DNA of 64,000 bases, from NCBI GenBank assembly GCA_031413815.1, contig JANOFU010000008.1, positions 1 through 64,000 of the forward strand. The letters run 5' to 3'. The DNA comes from JAGVSR01 sp031413815 (GTDB taxonomy: Bacteria > Pseudomonadota > Alphaproteobacteria > Rhizobiales > Hyphomicrobiaceae). The notes beneath the pieces were generated by a model that was not told where the DNA came from, did no database searches, and saw only the letters and a list, made by a program, of their open reading frames with translations. Positions 26,038 to 35,251 of the stretch are shown in pieces (the stretch's first letter is position 1; each line of letters opens with the position of its first letter). The position numbers and the translations under genes are program-made.

Positions 26038-27198
26038 ATGACGCCTCAAGCAAAACTCTGGGTCGAGCGGCTGACGCTCGCCAATTACCGCAACTATTCC
26101 GCCCTCACACTGGAAGCAGGACCAGAGCCCGTGGTGCTGTGCGGTGCCAACGGCTCGGGCAAAACCAATCTTCTAGAAGCTGTGTCGCTGCTGGCACCGG
26201 GCCAGGGCCTGCGCCGCGCCGCGTTCCCGGATCTGGCCAATGCGGCCGGCGACGGCAGTTGGACGGTCGCTGCGCGCGTTCATACGGCGCTGGGGACGGT
26301 CGATATCGGCACCGGCGTCGCAGCGGGTACTGAGCAGCGAATGGGCCGCATTGTGCGGATCGATGGCGAGGCGAAATCCGGGTCTGGCGTGCTCGCCGAC
26401 TACGTTGAGGCCGTCTGGCTGACACCGGCGATGGATGGCTTGTTCACGGGATCGGGCACCGAGCGCCGCCGGTTTCTCGACCGGCTAATCCTGTGCTTTG
26501 ACACCCAACACGCCAAACGCGCCAACCGGTTTGAGCGTGCCATGCAGCAGCGCAACCGGCTTCTCGCCGACGGCGTGCGCGACGGCGCGCGGTTCGAAGG
26601 TCTGGAAACGGTGATGGCGGAATCAGGCGTGGCGTTGGCGGCGGCGCGCGCCGAAGCCGTTGCGGCGCTGCTGGCGGTCACCGAGCGGCGGCGCGAGCGA
26701 GATGCGCAGTCGCTGTTCCCGTGGGCGCAAATTGCTTTGGACGGCGTGTTGGAGCGGGATCTGCAATCGCACGCCGCCGTCGATGTCGAGGATATCTACG
26801 CCAACGTGTTGCGCTCGAACCGCGAGCGCGACCGTGGCGCGGGCCGAACCCTCGATGGTCCGCACCGGTCAGATCTGATCGTTGGCCACGGCCCCAAGTC
26901 AATGCCCGCCAAACTGTGCTCAACAGGAGAACAGAAGGCGCTGTTGCTGGGTCTCGTTCTCGCCCACGCTGAACTGGTCGCTGAGCGGCAAGACGGTTTA
27001 GCGCCCATCCTGCTGCTCGATGAAGTGACGGCCCATCTTGATGAGGCGCGTAGGTCTGCATTGTTCGCCGAAATCCTGCGGCTCGGCAGTCAAGCGTGGC
27101 TCACGGGGACCGATCACGAGGCCTTCCGGGCGCTCGCTGGACAGGCGCGGTTTTGGGCCATCGACGATGGCCAAGCCCGGCTGCAGGACCGGGTTTAG
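26038..27198 (+). CDS. recF: DNA replication/repair protein RecF
   Basis: RecF is an SMC-like ATPase that helps load RecA at gaps together with RecO and RecR (recR is at 11976-12581). The 386-residue product shows RLTLANYRNYSALTLE, Walker A GANGSGKTN (36-44), the signature region CSTGEQKALLLGLVLAHA and Walker B ILLLDEVTAHLDE. Initiation at ATG 26038. It stands in the classic dnaN-recF-gyrB order apart from the inserted channel. Confidence 0.95.
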   Translation: MTPQAKLWVERLTLANYRNYSALTLEAGPEPVVLCGANGSGKTNLLEAVSLLAPGQGLRRAAFPDLANAAGDGSWTVAARVHTALGTVDIGTGVAAGTEQRMGRIVRIDGEAKSGSGVLADYVEAVWLTPAMDGLFTGSGTERRRFLDRLILCFDTQHAKRANRFERAMQQRNRLLADGVRDGARFEGLETVMAESGVALAAARAEAVAALLAVTERRRERDAQSLFPWAQIALDGVLERDLQSHAAVDVEDIYANVLRSNRERDRGAGRTLDGPHRSDLIVGHGPKSMPAKLCSTGEQKALLLGLVLAHAELVAERQDGLAPILLLDEVTAHLDEARRSALFAEILRLGSQAWLTGTDHEAFRALAGQARFWAIDDGQARLQDRV

Positions 27199-27349
27199 AG
27201 GCGCCACAGTGTCGCGCGCATAAAACGCTGTAAAATAAGAGATTTTTATACTGGAATTGGCAGCATGGACGGTTGCTTTCGCGCGCTTTTTCAGCCGCGC
27301 CGTGATATTGTTTTTGCATGATCATGAGAACAGAAAAAACAGGCCAAGA

Positions 27350-29788
27350 ATGAGCGCTCAGCCCGCAAAAAAGCCGGCCCCTGAAGACTACGGTGCCGAC
27401 AGCATCAAGATGCTGAAAGGGCTCGATGCAGTGCGCAAGCGCCCCGGCATGTACATCGGCGATACCGATGACGGCTCGGGTCTGCACCACATGATTTACG
27501 AGGTGGTCGACAACGCCATCGACGAGGTTTTGGCCGGCCACGCCAATGCCTGCGACGTGACGCTGAACCCCGATGGCTCCGTCACGGTGCGCGATGATGG
27601 CCGCGGAATTCCCACCGGCATTAAGAACGACGACGACAACGACCCGAAGCGTTCGGCCGCGGAGATCGTGTTCACGGAACTGCATGCTGGCGGCAAGTTC
27701 GACCAGAACTCCTACAAGGTATCCGGCGGCTTGCACGGCGTTGGCGTGTCGGTCGTCAACGCACTGTCCACGTGGCTCAAGTGCCGCATCTGGCGCGACG
27801 GCAAAGAGCATTTCATCGAGTTCAATGACGGCGTCGCGATCGCGCCGCTGAAAGCCGTCGGTGATGGCAATGGCGGCCGCGGGACGGAAGTGTCGTTCTT
27901 GCCATCGACAAACACCTTCACCAAGGTCGAGTTTGACTATTCGACGATCGAACACCGCTTGCGCGAACTGGCGTTCCTGAACTCTGGTGCCCGGGTTGTG
28001 CTGACCGACGCCCGCCACGCCGACATCAAGCGTGAGGAATTCTTCTATGAAGGCGGCACGGCCGCGTTCGTGCGCTATCTGGACCGCTCCAAGCAGGCGC
28101 TCATTTCCGAGCCTATGATGATCCGCTCGGAAAAAGATGGCATTAACGTCGAGGTCGCGTTGTGGTGGAACGATAGTTATCATGAGAACGTCCTGTGCTT
28201 CACCAACAACATCCCGCAGCGCGACGGCGGCACGCACTTGGCCGGCTTTCGTGGGGCGCTGACGCGGGTCATCAACAAGTACGCGGGCGAAAGCGGCATC
28301 GCGAAGAAGGAAAAGGTCGATCTTTCGGGTGAAGACGCCCGCGAAGGGTTGACGTGCGTTTTGTCGGTCAAGGTTCCAGACCCGAAGTTCTCGTCGCAGA
28401 CCAAAGACAAGCTGGTGTCATCCGAAGTGAAGCCGGTGGTCGAGAACGTGGTCGGCGATCAGCTGGCGGCGTGGTTTGAAGAGCATCCGAAGGAAGCCAA
28501 AACGATCGTCGGCAAGATCGTCGAGGCCGCGCTCGCCCGTGAAGCGGCGCGTAAGGCGCGCGAACTGACACGGCGCAAAGGCGCGCTGGATGGTTTGCGG
28601 CTGCCGGGTGGTTTGGCAGAGTGCCAGGACCGCGATCCCATCAACACCGAAATGTTTATCGTCGAGGGCGACTCGGCCGGCGGCTCCGCCAAGCAGGGCC
28701 GCAAACGGGAGTATCAGGCGGTGCTGCCGATCCGGGGTAAGATCCTCAACGTCGAGCGCGCGCGCATCGACAAGATGCTGTCGTCCGAGCAGGTGACCAA
28801 CATCATCGGTGCGCTGGGCACAGGTATTCGCGACGATTTCAATCTTTCGAAGCTGCGCTACCACAAGATCATCATCATGACCGACGCCGACGTCGATGGA
28901 GCGCATATCCGAACGCTGCTGTTGACGTTCTTCTACCGGCAGATGCCGGAGCTGGTTGAAAAGGGGCACGTCTATATCGCGCAACCTCCCCTCTATCGGG
29001 TGTCGCGCGGCAAGAGTGGGACGTACCTCAAGGACCAACGTGCGTTGGAGGACTATCTGATCGACAGCGGGTTGGAAGACACCGTTCTGGTCAGCGGCAG
29101 CGGCGAAGAACGCGGCGGCAACGATTTGCGCGATGTCGTCACTCAAGCCCGCGCCATAGTCTCATTGATCGATCAGCTTCACTCGCGCTATTCGCGCAGC
29201 ATCGTTGAGCAGGCGGCCATCGGCGGCTTGTTTGACCCGGACATTGCCAAGTCCGCCGAGACAGCCCAAGCCCGCGCCAATGTCATTGCCAAGCGCCTGG
29301 ACCTGATGGCCGAAGAAACCGAAACCGGCTGGCAGGCCCACTTCGGCAACGAAGGCTATGTGTTTCGCCGTGAACTGCGCGGCGTGGCGGAGGCCCATAC
29401 GCTCGATCGCGCGCTGCTGGCGTCGCTCGACGCCCGGCGGTTGAACGAGAAGCAGGTGCACTTGGCCGACGTTTACGGCAAGCCCGGCAAGTTGCGCCGC
29501 AAGGCTGAGACCATCCCTGTATTCGGGCCGCGCAGCCTGCTGGACTCGATTTACGAAACGGGCCGCAAAGGTCTGTCGCTTCAGCGATACAAAGGTCTGG
29601 GCGAGATGAACCCCGAGCAGCTGTGGGAGACGACGCTCGATCGCGACGTGCGCACGCTGCTGCAGGTGAAGATCGGCGATCTGGCGGAAACCGACGAGAT
29701 TTTCTCCAAGCTGATGGGCGACGTGGTCGAGCCCCGCCGCGAGTTCATTCAGGAAAATGCGCTGAGCGTGCAGAATTTGGATGTGTGA
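27350..29788 (+). CDS. gyrB: DNA gyrase subunit B
   Basis: The ATPase subunit of DNA gyrase. From the ATG at 27350 (MSAQPAKKPAPEDYGADSIKML) the product has 812 residues: GHKL ATPase motifs (GMYIGDT, VVDNAIDEVLAGH, DDGRGIP), the transducer domain, Toprim motif EGDSAGG with the DADVDGAHI metal site, and the C-terminal QRYKGLGEMNPEQLWETT block. The open frame extends to a TTG at 27257, but that part is not GyrB-like. An AT-rich stretch at about 27225-27255 between recF and gyrB could hold its promoter. Confidence 0.97.
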   Translation: MSAQPAKKPAPEDYGADSIKMLKGLDAVRKRPGMYIGDTDDGSGLHHMIYEVVDNAIDEVLAGHANACDVTLNPDGSVTVRDDGRGIPTGIKNDDDNDPKRSAAEIVFTELHAGGKFDQNSYKVSGGLHGVGVSVVNALSTWLKCRIWRDGKEHFIEFNDGVAIAPLKAVGDGNGGRGTEVSFLPSTNTFTKVEFDYSTIEHRLRELAFLNSGARVVLTDARHADIKREEFFYEGGTAAFVRYLDRSKQALISEPMMIRSEKDGINVEVALWWNDSYHENVLCFTNNIPQRDGGTHLAGFRGALTRVINKYAGESGIAKKEKVDLSGEDAREGLTCVLSVKVPDPKFSSQTKDKLVSSEVKPVVENVVGDQLAAWFEEHPKEAKTIVGKIVEAALAREAARKARELTRRKGALDGLRLPGGLAECQDRDPINTEMFIVEGDSAGGSAKQGRKREYQAVLPIRGKILNVERARIDKMLSSEQVTNIIGALGTGIRDDFNLSKLRYHKIIIMTDADVDGAHIRTLLLTFFYRQMPELVEKGHVYIAQPPLYRVSRGKSGTYLKDQRALEDYLIDSGLEDTVLVSGSGEERGGNDLRDVVTQARAIVSLIDQLHSRYSRSIVEQAAIGGLFDPDIAKSAETAQARANVIAKRLDLMAEETETGWQAHFGNEGYVFRRELRGVAEAHTLDRALLASLDARRLNEKQVHLADVYGKPGKLRRKAETIPVFGPRSLLDSIYETGRKGLSLQRYKGLGEMNPEQLWETTLDRDVRTLLQVKIGDLAETDEIFSKLMGDVVEPRREFIQENALSVQNLDV

Positions 29789-29794
29789 GGGATT

Positions 29795-29927
29795 GGTGTC
29801 TGACTCTCTAGAGTTCGGTGTCCGACCCTCTGGGTCTGACACCGTTGCTCCAATACACGCCGCATTATAAGCCTAAACTCTGCCTCAACAGCCTTTGTCA
29901 GGTGTCTGACCCAGAGGGTCAGACACC
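29795..29927. repeat. Cluster of palindromic 'ggtgtctgac' repeats
   Basis: Directly after gyrB there is a single half-site ggtgtctgac (29795-29804), an imperfect palindrome (29817-29843), and a perfect one with 12-bp arms ggtgtctgaccc/gggtcagacacc (29901-29912, 29916-29927) around a 3-nt loop. The same core occurs at 13830 and 55096-55408. It ends 16 bp before the trhO start codon, so it would be in the 5' leader of trhO if transcribed from upstream. Confidence 0.8.
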
Positions 29928-29943
29928 CATCGCGACACCCACC

Positions 29944-30747
29944 ATGTCACTACCGCCAATCACCATCTCCGCCTTCTACAAATTCGTCACGATCGACGAC
30001 TGCGAGGCCTTGCGTGTCTCGTTGCTGGACCTGTGTCAGCGGCACGGGATCAAGGGCACGATCCTGCTTGCAACTGAAGGGATCAACGGCACGATCTCTG
30101 GCCGCGCTGAAGACCTGCGGGCGGTGCTCGCCGCACTGCGGTCCGACGCGCGGTTTGCCGGTCTCGTGACAAAAGAGTCGTATGCCGGCGACCACCCCTT
30201 CCAGCGCCTTAAAGTCAAAATCAAGCCAGAGATCGTGACGTTTGGTGCGCCAGAGGCCGATCCGTCGCTGCACGTTGGCACCTACGTCGCGCCGCAGAAT
30301 TGGAACGCACTTATCAATCAACCGGATGTCGTGGTGATCGACACGCGCAATGCTTATGAAGTGGTGATCGGGTCGTTCCCGGGCGCGCTGGATCCGCAGA
30401 CCAAGGCATTCTCAGAATTTCAGGACTTCGCAAAGTCCCACCTCAACCCCGGGCAGCATCCGAAAGTCGCGATGTTCTGTACCGGTGGTATCCGCTGCGA
30501 GAAGGCTTCGGCCTACCTCCTGTCGCTGGGCTTCCCCGAAGTCTACCATCTCGAAGGCGGCATTTTGAAATACCTCGAAACGGTGCCGCCCGAGCAAAGC
30601 CTATGGCAGGGCGAGTGCTTCGTGTTCGACGAGCGCGTTGCCTTGGAGCACGGCGTGCAGCCGGGAACGCATCGGCCTTGTCCGGACTGCGGGTTCCCTC
30701 TGTCAGCGGCAGGCAACATCGAAGCCCAATGTCCTAACTGCTCGTAA
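29944..30747 (+). CDS. trhO: Oxygen-dependent tRNA uridine(34) hydroxylase TrhO
   Basis: TrhO (YceA) uses O2 to form 5-hydroxyuridine at the wobble position of some tRNAs. The 267-residue product begins MSLPPITISAFYKFV, has the UPF0176 N-terminal domain (LLATEGINGTISG), then a rhodanese-type domain with active-site loop CTGGIRC (C179, C185). The C-terminus ends with two CxxC pairs (CPDCG and CPNCS), like a small zinc ribbon. The open frame reaches back to 29818, but that part runs through the palindromic repeats and is not family-like. It converges on the macro-domain gene with a 17-bp gap. Confidence 0.93.
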   Translation: MSLPPITISAFYKFVTIDDCEALRVSLLDLCQRHGIKGTILLATEGINGTISGRAEDLRAVLAALRSDARFAGLVTKESYAGDHPFQRLKVKIKPEIVTFGAPEADPSLHVGTYVAPQNWNALINQPDVVVIDTRNAYEVVIGSFPGALDPQTKAFSEFQDFAKSHLNPGQHPKVAMFCTGGIRCEKASAYLLSLGFPEVYHLEGGILKYLETVPPEQSLWQGECFVFDERVALEHGVQPGTHRPCPDCGFPLSAAGNIEAQCPNCS

Positions 30748-30764
30748 CGAACTGATCGCTACTG

Positions 30765-32219
30765 CTAGGCCGGCGCGGCCACTTCATGGACAGACTGTTC
30801 GGCCGACTTGTCGCCTTGAGCGAGGGCTATCTTACCCTCCTGCAACAGCTTGCCGATGGCCGATTCACACACCAGCCTATCCTGCTCAGTGTAAGCGAGG
30901 AAATAGATATCGGTCAGGTCTGTATCCAGGTTCTGCTGAAAAAAGACGACAGCGGCATAAAATAGATTGAGAGCGATATCGTGCGGTTGTTGCTGGGCCG
31001 CCCGGCTGCCGAACAGGGGGCACAACACTGAGGTGACTTTTGCTGGTTTGGGGGGACGGATCGCAGATCGCTTGGCACCCTCGAAGCCGCGTATGCCGCT
31101 GTTGAACAGATCAATGTTGTGCAGCGCCCGGCGCAGGCAGCCAGGATAGTCGCGGACGGGCTGATAGCCATATCCAGGCTCGCCCTGCATTGCGGCCAAA
31201 TGGAAAAGAGCGGTGACATTGTTCGATTTCTGTAGGTTGCCCGGCCCGGTGATGATGACTGCTCCTGGCTCGACGCCAGTGCTGCCGGCTACATTGCGCA
31301 AGGCATTGCCAATCGTATCATTGGTCACGCGCCCGCAATTGTCCCGCTCCGCGCCATAGTAGCGGATCAACGATGACACGCTGCCGTCATGGATGCGCGC
31401 CATCTCCATGTTAGTGTTTTCTGGATTGATCCAGGCATCGACGTCCTGGATATGCATGATGTCGCCCGTAATGAAGCCAATGCGCTTCTCCGGGATTTCC
31501 TTCTTTCTGATATTCAGAACTTTGCGCTCGATCCAGTGCTGTTCAAGGATCGGATAAGTTGAGTGTTGGACGCTGACATTTGGCATCAGATTGTGAACAA
31601 GGCTGTCGTTCTCTTTGTGGCTGAAGCTATGCTTGATCGCCCTTGCGAGGGCTACCTTGGACTGCTCAAGCGGCGACTGAGTTTGCCCTTCTGGAACCGC
31701 TGAATCGTCGCTATAATCAAAGGTGCGCATGCCAGCGATGTTGAACGGGATGTGCGTTCCCTTGCGGCGGATCAGGATGGTCGTCGACCTGCGGAAGCAG
31801 TGGCGAACGCCCAGTTCATAGAAAACATTGGCGTTCTGGGTTGTGATGTCGACGATGGCGACATCGGCTAAGGCAAGCCGCTCAAGCATGTCTTTGTGAA
31901 TGAAGCCCGACTGGGCGACATGGTCTGCACGGACACATTCGATTTTTTGTTTCAGCTCCTTGTCAGCCATAGTGACCGCAGGCTCGATGAGTTTTTCGTA
32001 GATCTGGTCAAAATCAATAGCCGTGATGTTGGCTTCTGGGTCGAGCTTGAAACCTTGCAACGCCAACTTAGTGAGTTCCTCGGAATTGAATTTCAAGCCG
32101 AAGGGCATGACGACGAAGCAATGCCTCTGGATGTAGTTTGTGTCGTCATCGCCCGTTGTATCCCGCGGCGGTTTGGGTGGCCCGGCCGAACCTTTTGCGA
32201 AAATGTTCCACCACGCCAT
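30765..32219 (-). CDS. Nucleoside-deoxyribosyltransferase/TIR-like domain fused to a divergent macro domain
   Basis: A 484-residue cytoplasmic protein with two parts. Residues about 33-200 resemble the nucleoside 2-deoxyribosyltransferase/TIR-like superfamily: CFVVMPFG (34-41), FDQIYEKLIEPAV, CVRADHVAQSGFIHKDML, then ADVAIVDITTQNANVFYELG with candidate catalytic Glu135. Residues about 246-452 resemble a macro domain: GDIMHIQDVDAWINPEN, then GAVIITGPGNL and a CPLFG strand, but without the usual glycine-rich loop. Such enzymes break N-glycosidic bonds and macro domains bind ADP-ribose derivatives, so a nucleotide-signalling or defence role is plausible but inferred. The ATG at 32219 follows a ggggga site; a TTG at 32303 is the longer alternative. 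It has no same-strand partner, and base composition looks slightly less G+C-rich than its neighbours. Confidence 0.75.
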   Translation of the reverse strand: MAWWNIFAKGSAGPPKPPRDTTGDDDTNYIQRHCFVVMPFGLKFNSEELTKLALQGFKLDPEANITAIDFDQIYEKLIEPAVTMADKELKQKIECVRADHVAQSGFIHKDMLERLALADVAIVDITTQNANVFYELGVRHCFRRSTTILIRRKGTHIPFNIAGMRTFDYSDDSAVPEGQTQSPLEQSKVALARAIKHSFSHKENDSLVHNLMPNVSVQHSTYPILEQHWIERKVLNIRKKEIPEKRIGFITGDIMHIQDVDAWINPENTNMEMARIHDGSVSSLIRYYGAERDNCGRVTNDTIGNALRNVAGSTGVEPGAVIITGPGNLQKSNNVTALFHLAAMQGEPGYGYQPVRDYPGCLRRALHNIDLFNSGIRGFEGAKRSAIRPPKPAKVTSVLCPLFGSRAAQQQPHDIALNLFYAAVVFFQQNLDTDLTDIYFLAYTEQDRLVCESAIGKLLQEGKIALAQGDKSAEQSVHEVAAPA

Positions 32220-32504
32220 ACCGCCCGTCCCCCAACATAAAAAAATCTGTCGATTCCAACTGTGCAATCGGCCATTTCTTGCGTCAAATCCGGCAACGCG
32301 CAAGCGTCATGAAAGTGTGGCCTTTGGTTCGGGCGGGGTGGATTGCGCTAAGTCTTTGATCCCGAAAGGTCCACGTAATACCTGCATGCGAAACGTGAAT
32401 GCCGCCGCACCATCCAAGGCCGCTATCGCGCTTGCCGTCGCGCGTGCTAAGTAACAGCGACTGGCAGTGGCCAGTTAAGCCGATATCCGGGGGGAAACAG
32501 GCCC

Positions 32505-32798
32505 ATGTTCATGCGTTTGCTGCTGTCGACCAGCAGCATTTTCTTTTCGCTCATTCTGGGCGCCATTTGCGTCGCGCTCGTCGGCTACAATTCGCCCGAG
32601 ACACTGTCGATGATGCTCGGCTGGGCGCGAAGCTTGAAGTCGATGATCACCAGCACGGGTCTTGATCCCAAGTACAACATCTGGGTTGAGCTGATCCTCG
32701 AAGAACGCCAGCTGCTCTTTATGTTCTTCACGATCGCAGCGCGGATTGTTTTGGCGCTGATCGCTGGTTTGTTCGCGGCCCTCCTCGGCCGGTCGTGA
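32505..32798 (+). CDS. Small two-helix membrane protein
   Basis: A 97-residue protein: helix 1 at about 9-28, a polar middle segment of about 35 residues (NSPETLSMMLGWARSLKSMI...), and helix 2 at about 70-93. The ATG at 32505 has a ggggaaa site. I do not recognise the family. It is divergent from the macro-domain gene and about 145 bp upstream of the penicillin-binding protein on the same strand, so an envelope role is possible. Confidence 0.7.
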   Translation: MFMRLLLSTSSIFFSLILGAICVALVGYNSPETLSMMLGWARSLKSMITSTGLDPKYNIWVELILEERQLLFMFFTIAARIVLALIAGLFAALLGRS

Positions 32799-32943
32799 TC
32801 CAACAAGTCCTGCGCCTCCCCATGCTTAGTCTCAGCTCGTGGTTAACCCGGCGTTAGCGTTGTCCCATTACGTTGCAGGGTTCGAGGGATAAGCGGTTCC
32901 CCGGCCGGTGTGGCGGTCGCGGAGTACGCAGGGTCAGCGTTTC

Positions 32944-35217
32944 ATGAGTGGACCAAAGACGGGCGGCTCTGAGGGGTCAGCCCGGCGCAAGAAATCCTCT
33001 AAACGGGGACTGTCCCTGGGCTCGCTGGTGCCCGGGGCTGATGCCGTCATTGGCGCCACCCGCCGCCGCGTCAAGTTTCGCAAACTGTCGCTGTGCTCGC
33101 GCCTTCTGATCCTCGCGCCGTTCGCCGTCGCATCGGTGTTTGTCACCGCCCTGACCGGCGTGTTCATCTACTACACCGTCACGTTTCCCGATCCGCTGAC
33201 GCTTCGCACCCGCGAGCGGGCTCCCATCATCCGGATCCTAGCGCGCGATGGATCTGTGATTGCCGAGCGCGGTGCCGCACACGATTACATGCCGCTCGAT
33301 CTGCTGCCGTCAATGGTGACCAACGCCGTTGTGGCAACCGAAGACCGGCGGTTCTGGGATCATTGGGGGCTCGATCCTGTCGGTATGGGCCGGGCCGCGT
33401 TTGCCAATCTTCGGGCTGGACGCTTTGCCCAAGGTGGATCGACCCTCACTCAGCAGCTCGCCAAAAACCTGTTCTTGACGCCGGACCGGACACTCGGCCG
33501 CAAGTTCGAAGAATTCGTGCTGGCAATGTGGCTTGAGCTGCGGTTGACGAAGAACGATATTCTCGAACTCTATCTCAATCGCGTGTATTTCGGCGGTGGC
33601 GCCTATGGCATCGAGGCGGCCGCTCAGCGCTACTTTGACAAGTCGGCGCGGGAGCTTTCTCTTGCTGAAGCGGCTGTGATCGCGGGGCTTCTCAAAGCGC
33701 CGTCCCGCTATGCCCCGTCGGCCAACCCAAAGCTCGCTATTTCCCGCAGCCACGTCGTGCTCACCAGCATGCGCGAGACCGGCCTGATCACCGCCGATCA
33801 GGACCGCAAGGCCCGCATGCAGAAGCTGGCGTTCCATGAGCCGCGCCAGACGCCGGAAAAGAACGCCGCCGACTATGCCATCGACTTTGCCCTGGAGCGG
33901 TTGCCACCCCTCTTAGGATCGGGCCATTCGGAAGTGGTGGTTGATACGACGCTCGATAACGTTTTGCAGCGCCGCGCTGCCGAGATCGTCAACAAAGAGC
34001 TAATCCTTCAAGGTGCCGCACTCGATGCGAGCCAAGCCGCGGTCGTCATCCTCGACACCGATGGCGGCATTCGCGCCATGGTTGGCGGGCGCAACTATGC
34101 CGAAAGCCAATTTAACCGGGCGGTCAAAGCGCGCAGGCAACCAGGCTCTGCGTTCAAGCCATTCATTTATCTGGCTGCACTCGAAAGTGGCTTCACGCCA
34201 GTCAGTATCGCTTACGATTTGCCGCTGACCGTTCAAGGCTGGTCGCCGCGCAACGACAATGGCAAGTATGCTGGCCCGATCCCTCTGCGACAGGCCCTCT
34301 CGCAATCGGTCAACACGGTTGCGGTGCGCTTGATGCTCGATGCGGGGCCGGCAAAAGTGGCCGCCATGGCGCGGCGGCTCGGCATTACGTCGGAGTTGCG
34401 CGAAGACCCCTCGCTCGCACTCGGCACGTCGGAAGTTTCGCTTTTGGAGCTGACGGGTGCCTACGGTGCGTTCGCAACCGGCGGCCGCGGTGTGGAACCA
34501 CACATCATTCGCCGTGTGCGGATGGGCTCGGGCCGCATCCTTTATGCGCGACCCGCCCCACAGGCCGATCAGCTGGCATCACCGGCAGCGATTGGCGCCA
34601 TGAACGATATGCTGGCCGAAACGTTGCGCAGCGGCACCGGCCGGCGCGCAGCGCTCGTGGGCCATATGGCGGCGGGAAAGACGGGCACCAGCCAGGAATT
34701 CCGCGACGCCTGGTTTGTCGGCTATACCGCGCACCTCGTTGGAGGCGTGTGGCTCGGCAACGATCAGGGCCGCACGATGAACCACGTCACGGGTGGGCTT
34801 CTACCAGCGCAGATTTGGCATCAGATCATGACCATTGCGCACGAAGGCAAGGCGCCGCTCGCGTTGCCGGGGATTGAGCTGGTGGAACCGCCACCGCCGC
34901 CCGGGTTCAATGATGAGATGACGCAGGTTCCCTATGCTCCAAGCGTCCGGCAAGAATTGCTGCCGTGGGATATGAAAAAGGTTCCCGTGCGGCAGGCCCA
35001 GCCTCGTAAATCATCCGCTGCAACACCGCGGGCAGTCGCAAAAGTGACGCCGCTCTACCCAGCTGACCGGATTGATGAGGACTTCATTGCTCGCGCCCTG
35101 CGCGAGAATGCGCAAACAGGTTCTGGAAAAGTTGCGACGGAGGCAGCTCCGTCAACGGGCCGGAGTTTCGTGCGTGCACCGCGGGGAATGATGGGTCTTG
35201 GCGCGGACACCAACTAA
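32944..35217 (+). CDS. Class A penicillin-binding protein (PBP1A-like)
   Basis: A bifunctional peptidoglycan synthase of 757 residues. After a basic cytoplasmic tail comes one membrane anchor (about 55-80), a GT51 transglycosylase domain with EDRRFWDHWG (catalytic Glu133) and GGSTLTQQLAKNLFL, and a transpeptidase domain with GSAFK (catalytic Ser), SVN and KTGTS motifs. A Pro-rich C-terminal tail follows. I use ATG 32944; a GTG at 32908 would add 12 residues. Confidence 0.94.
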   Translation: MSGPKTGGSEGSARRKKSSKRGLSLGSLVPGADAVIGATRRRVKFRKLSLCSRLLILAPFAVASVFVTALTGVFIYYTVTFPDPLTLRTRERAPIIRILARDGSVIAERGAAHDYMPLDLLPSMVTNAVVATEDRRFWDHWGLDPVGMGRAAFANLRAGRFAQGGSTLTQQLAKNLFLTPDRTLGRKFEEFVLAMWLELRLTKNDILELYLNRVYFGGGAYGIEAAAQRYFDKSARELSLAEAAVIAGLLKAPSRYAPSANPKLAISRSHVVLTSMRETGLITADQDRKARMQKLAFHEPRQTPEKNAADYAIDFALERLPPLLGSGHSEVVVDTTLDNVLQRRAAEIVNKELILQGAALDASQAAVVILDTDGGIRAMVGGRNYAESQFNRAVKARRQPGSAFKPFIYLAALESGFTPVSIAYDLPLTVQGWSPRNDNGKYAGPIPLRQALSQSVNTVAVRLMLDAGPAKVAAMARRLGITSELREDPSLALGTSEVSLLELTGAYGAFATGGRGVEPHIIRRVRMGSGRILYARPAPQADQLASPAAIGAMNDMLAETLRSGTGRRAALVGHMAAGKTGTSQEFRDAWFVGYTAHLVGGVWLGNDQGRTMNHVTGGLLPAQIWHQIMTIAHEGKAPLALPGIELVEPPPPPGFNDEMTQVPYAPSVRQELLPWDMKKVPVRQAQPRKSSAATPRAVAKVTPLYPADRIDEDFIARALRENAQTGSGKVATEAAPSTGRSFVRAPRGMMGLGADTN

Positions 35218-35251
35218 CCCGGCGGTGCCTTGAGTGGACGGCGTCTCACTC

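Noticed and set aside
29818..29943. An N-terminal extension of TrhO reading through the palindromic repeats.
   Set aside because: It translates repeat DNA and lacks any resemblance to the family; the ATG at 29944 starts the conserved domain.
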